A stretch of 7,664 nt of DNA, taken from assembly GCA_017451665.1 (NCBI GenBank), contig JAFTNX010000046.1, positions 1 to 7,664 of the forward strand. Reading direction: 5' to 3'. The notes beneath the pieces are model-generated. The model did not search any database and was not told the DNA's origin. It was given only the letters and a program-made list of their open reading frames with translations. The position numbers and the translations under genes were made by a program. Every line of letters begins with the position of its first letter. Position 1 is the first letter of the stretch. Below are positions 6,125 through 7,664 of the stretch, one piece after another. Source of the stretch: Oscillospiraceae bacterium (GTDB taxonomy: Bacteria; Bacillota; Clostridia; Oscillospirales; Ruminococcaceae).

Positions 6125-7664
6125 ATGGACCTTAGATTACAAAAAGAAACCATCGCAGTTAAGGAAACTGTGCTGGACTCCTGCTTTGAGCAGGCAGTAG
6201 AAACCGACTACATATTGCCGGACTATTACCCAGACATTTTCAGAATTATCAAGTGCAGAATTATCCCGAGAACTGTTTCTCACAGTATTATCGGCAGTGA
6301 AATGTCAGGTGATTCAAAAAAACTCACTTATGAGCTTGAGGCTTTAATCAGAGTGTGGTATCTTTCAGAAAACTCAAAGGTTATCAACTGTATTGACCAC
6401 AAGATGAGCTTCACAAAGACGATTGATTTGTCAGTAGAATCAAGATACCCTGAAATCATCATTTGTCCTAAGTGTGATTATGCGAATTGCAGAGTTATCA
6501 ACAAGCGTCGCCTTGACATCAGAGGTGCTATTTCCACTAAGGTTAAGGTTACTGATGACAAGTGTAAAAAAGTTGTTTGCGATGCCGACGGAATGAATAT
6601 TCAGCTTAAAAAGAATATGATTGTTTATCCGGGACAGCGACTTATTACATCAAAAAAGATTACAGTAATTGAAGAACTCGAACTTGGAATTGCAAAACCG
6701 CCAATTCTCTCTGTTATCAAGTCTGACAGCAGAATTATTTCAAAGGAACACAAGGCTATTTCAAACAAGGTAGTTGTAAAGGGCGAAGCACAGATTGAAA
6801 TGCTTTATATTTGTAGTAAAGAAGATGAACACGGAATTGAGTCAATGAAATTCACAATACCTTTCAGCCAGATTATTGACGTTGACGGAATTGATGAAAG
6901 CTATGAAATTCACACGGACATCTTCCCTGCCTCATGTGATATTATAACCAAAGGCAGTGGTGAATCTACATCCTTTGAATGCGAGCTTGTGGTATTTGTA
7001 AATTGTATTGCTTCAAAAAGCTTATCGGGCGATGTAATTATCGATACTTACTCAACCTCATACGAATGTGCTATTGAAAAGGAAAATCTGTCTATCGAAA
7101 GCGTCTCAAAGGAAATTTCAGAAAATTCAGTATGCAAGAACACCTTAACATTAAACGATAGCAACATTTCATCAGTAATTGATTGTAGCTGTGAAATCAC
7201 AAACGTTTCTACACATCTTTCTGATAATAATGACTGTTTTGTTATAAATGGGAATGTCAGCTTTTCTGCCCTTGTGGAAACATCAGAGGGATACCCTGTT
7301 ATGTGCGAAAACGACAGCGTTTTTGAATACAAAGTAAGCTGTGGTGACGATATTGAGTGTTGTTATTTTGAGCCTGATATTAACATTTCAGGTTGCAACT
7401 ACACAATGTCAGGTGAAAACTGTGTTGACGTAACAGCTGAACTAACAATTGAAGGTAAAATTCTTAAAAAATCAGAAAAAACTGTTATCACAGACATTAG
7501 AATTGACAACGAATGCAAGAAAAACTGTTCAGAAAGCTGTGCGTTAAAACTGTATTTCGCAGAGGAAAACGAGGACATCTGGGAGATTGCAAAGAGAAAT
7601 TCAACGTCAGTAAAGGCGATTTTAGAAGAAAACAACATTACAGCTGACAAGATTTTTGAAAAAG
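6125..7664 (+). CDS. SipL-like spore-envelope protein: SPOCS (DUF3794) domains plus C-terminal LysM, 3' end cut off
   Basis: The frame stays open for 513 codons to the right edge. The opening (TVLDSCFEQAVETDYILPDY around 15-34, then YPDIFRI) matches the N-terminus of DUF3794/SPOCS proteins. Three similar blocks recur at about 68-103, 218-258 and 375-405, with the pattern of a strand ending in a hydrophobic pair, a short polar turn and a strand such as FTIPFSQIIDVDG. Residues 473-513 (LYFAEENEDIWEIAKRNST, then VKAILEENNI) are LysM-like, cut before their end. In Clostridioides difficile, SipL has SPOCS and LysM regions, binds SpoIVA and helps anchor the coat around the forespore; the same role is inferred here. 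Cysteine is frequent (26 of 513), including CPKC (114-117). The gene is divergent from the topoisomerase operon. Another SPOCS-LysM protein of different role remains possible. Confidence 0.87.
   Translation, partial: MDLRLQKETIAVKETVLDSCFEQAVETDYILPDYYPDIFRIIKCRIIPRTVSHSIIGSEMSGDSKKLTYELEALIRVWYLSENSKVINCIDHKMSFTKTIDLSVESRYPEIIICPKCDYANCRVINKRRLDIRGAISTKVKVTDDKCKKVVCDADGMNIQLKKNMIVYPGQRLITSKKITVIEELELGIAKPPILSVIKSDSRIISKEHKAISNKVVVKGEAQIEMLYICSKEDEHGIESMKFTIPFSQIIDVDGIDESYEIHTDIFPASCDIITKGSGESTSFECELVVFVNCIASKSLSGDVIIDTYSTSYECAIEKENLSIESVSKEISENSVCKNTLTLNDSNISSVIDCSCEITNVSTHLSDNNDCFVINGNVSFSALVETSEGYPVMCENDSVFEYKVSCGDDIECCYFEPDINISGCNYTMSGENCVDVTAELTIEGKILKKSEKTVITDIRIDNECKKNCSESCALKLYFAEENEDIWEIAKRNSTSVKAILEENNITADKIFEK

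Noticed and set aside
7048..7650. Two minus-strand frames (7048-7332 and 7399-7650) opposite the SipL-like gene
   Set aside because: The plus-strand frame is continuous with clear SPOCS and LysM features, so these are antisense by-products.

Overview
The window looks like chromosome from a low-GC, spore-forming Clostridia bacterium, most likely of the Ruminococcaceae/Oscillospiraceae type. This rests on AT-rich intergenic DNA with consensus sigma-A promoters and strong Shine-Dalgarno sites, a SipL-like spore-envelope protein (SPOCS/DUF3794 plus LysM), and zinc-ribbon-headed kinase and membrane proteins of a kind common in gut Clostridia. The lineage is inferred from family resemblance, not from a search. 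TGA and TAA both serve as stops, so the genetic code looks standard.

Layout. Positions 1-291 (minus) hold the start of a zinc-ribbon Ser/Thr-kinase-like protein, cut by the window edge, with its own promoter at 325-353. A strong intrinsic terminator (438-478) separates it from a four-gene minus-strand operon read from 5901 down to 485. That operon encodes a small four-helix membrane protein, a type IIA topoisomerase B subunit (ParE-like), the matching A subunit (ParC-like), and a zinc-ribbon single-pass membrane protein. The genes are tightly packed: an 8-bp overlap, then gaps of 27 and 22 bp. One clear sigma-A promoter (5947-5975) lies upstream, overlaid by two adjacent palindromes with the same core. 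The 223-bp region 5902-6124 is divergent and also carries the leader of the plus-strand SipL-like gene (6125 to beyond the right edge), with only a weak sigma-E-like promoter candidate.

How the parts work together. The B subunit (ATPase and TOPRIM) and the A subunit (catalytic tyrosine and DNA-binding C-terminal domain) should form an A2B2 topoisomerase that passes one DNA duplex through another. Both subunits differ from textbook gyrase/topoisomerase IV at several highly conserved positions, so they look like a divergent second enzyme beside a gyrase encoded elsewhere. The two membrane proteins in the operon have no recognised function. The SipL-like gene belongs to sporulation and is probably transcribed independently.

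No mobile elements, CRISPR arrays, tRNA or rRNA genes were seen. I found no clear evidence of a wholly new system. The most notable points are the degenerate ATP site of the kinase, the unusual active-region residues of the topoisomerase, and the tandem palindromes on the operon promoter.
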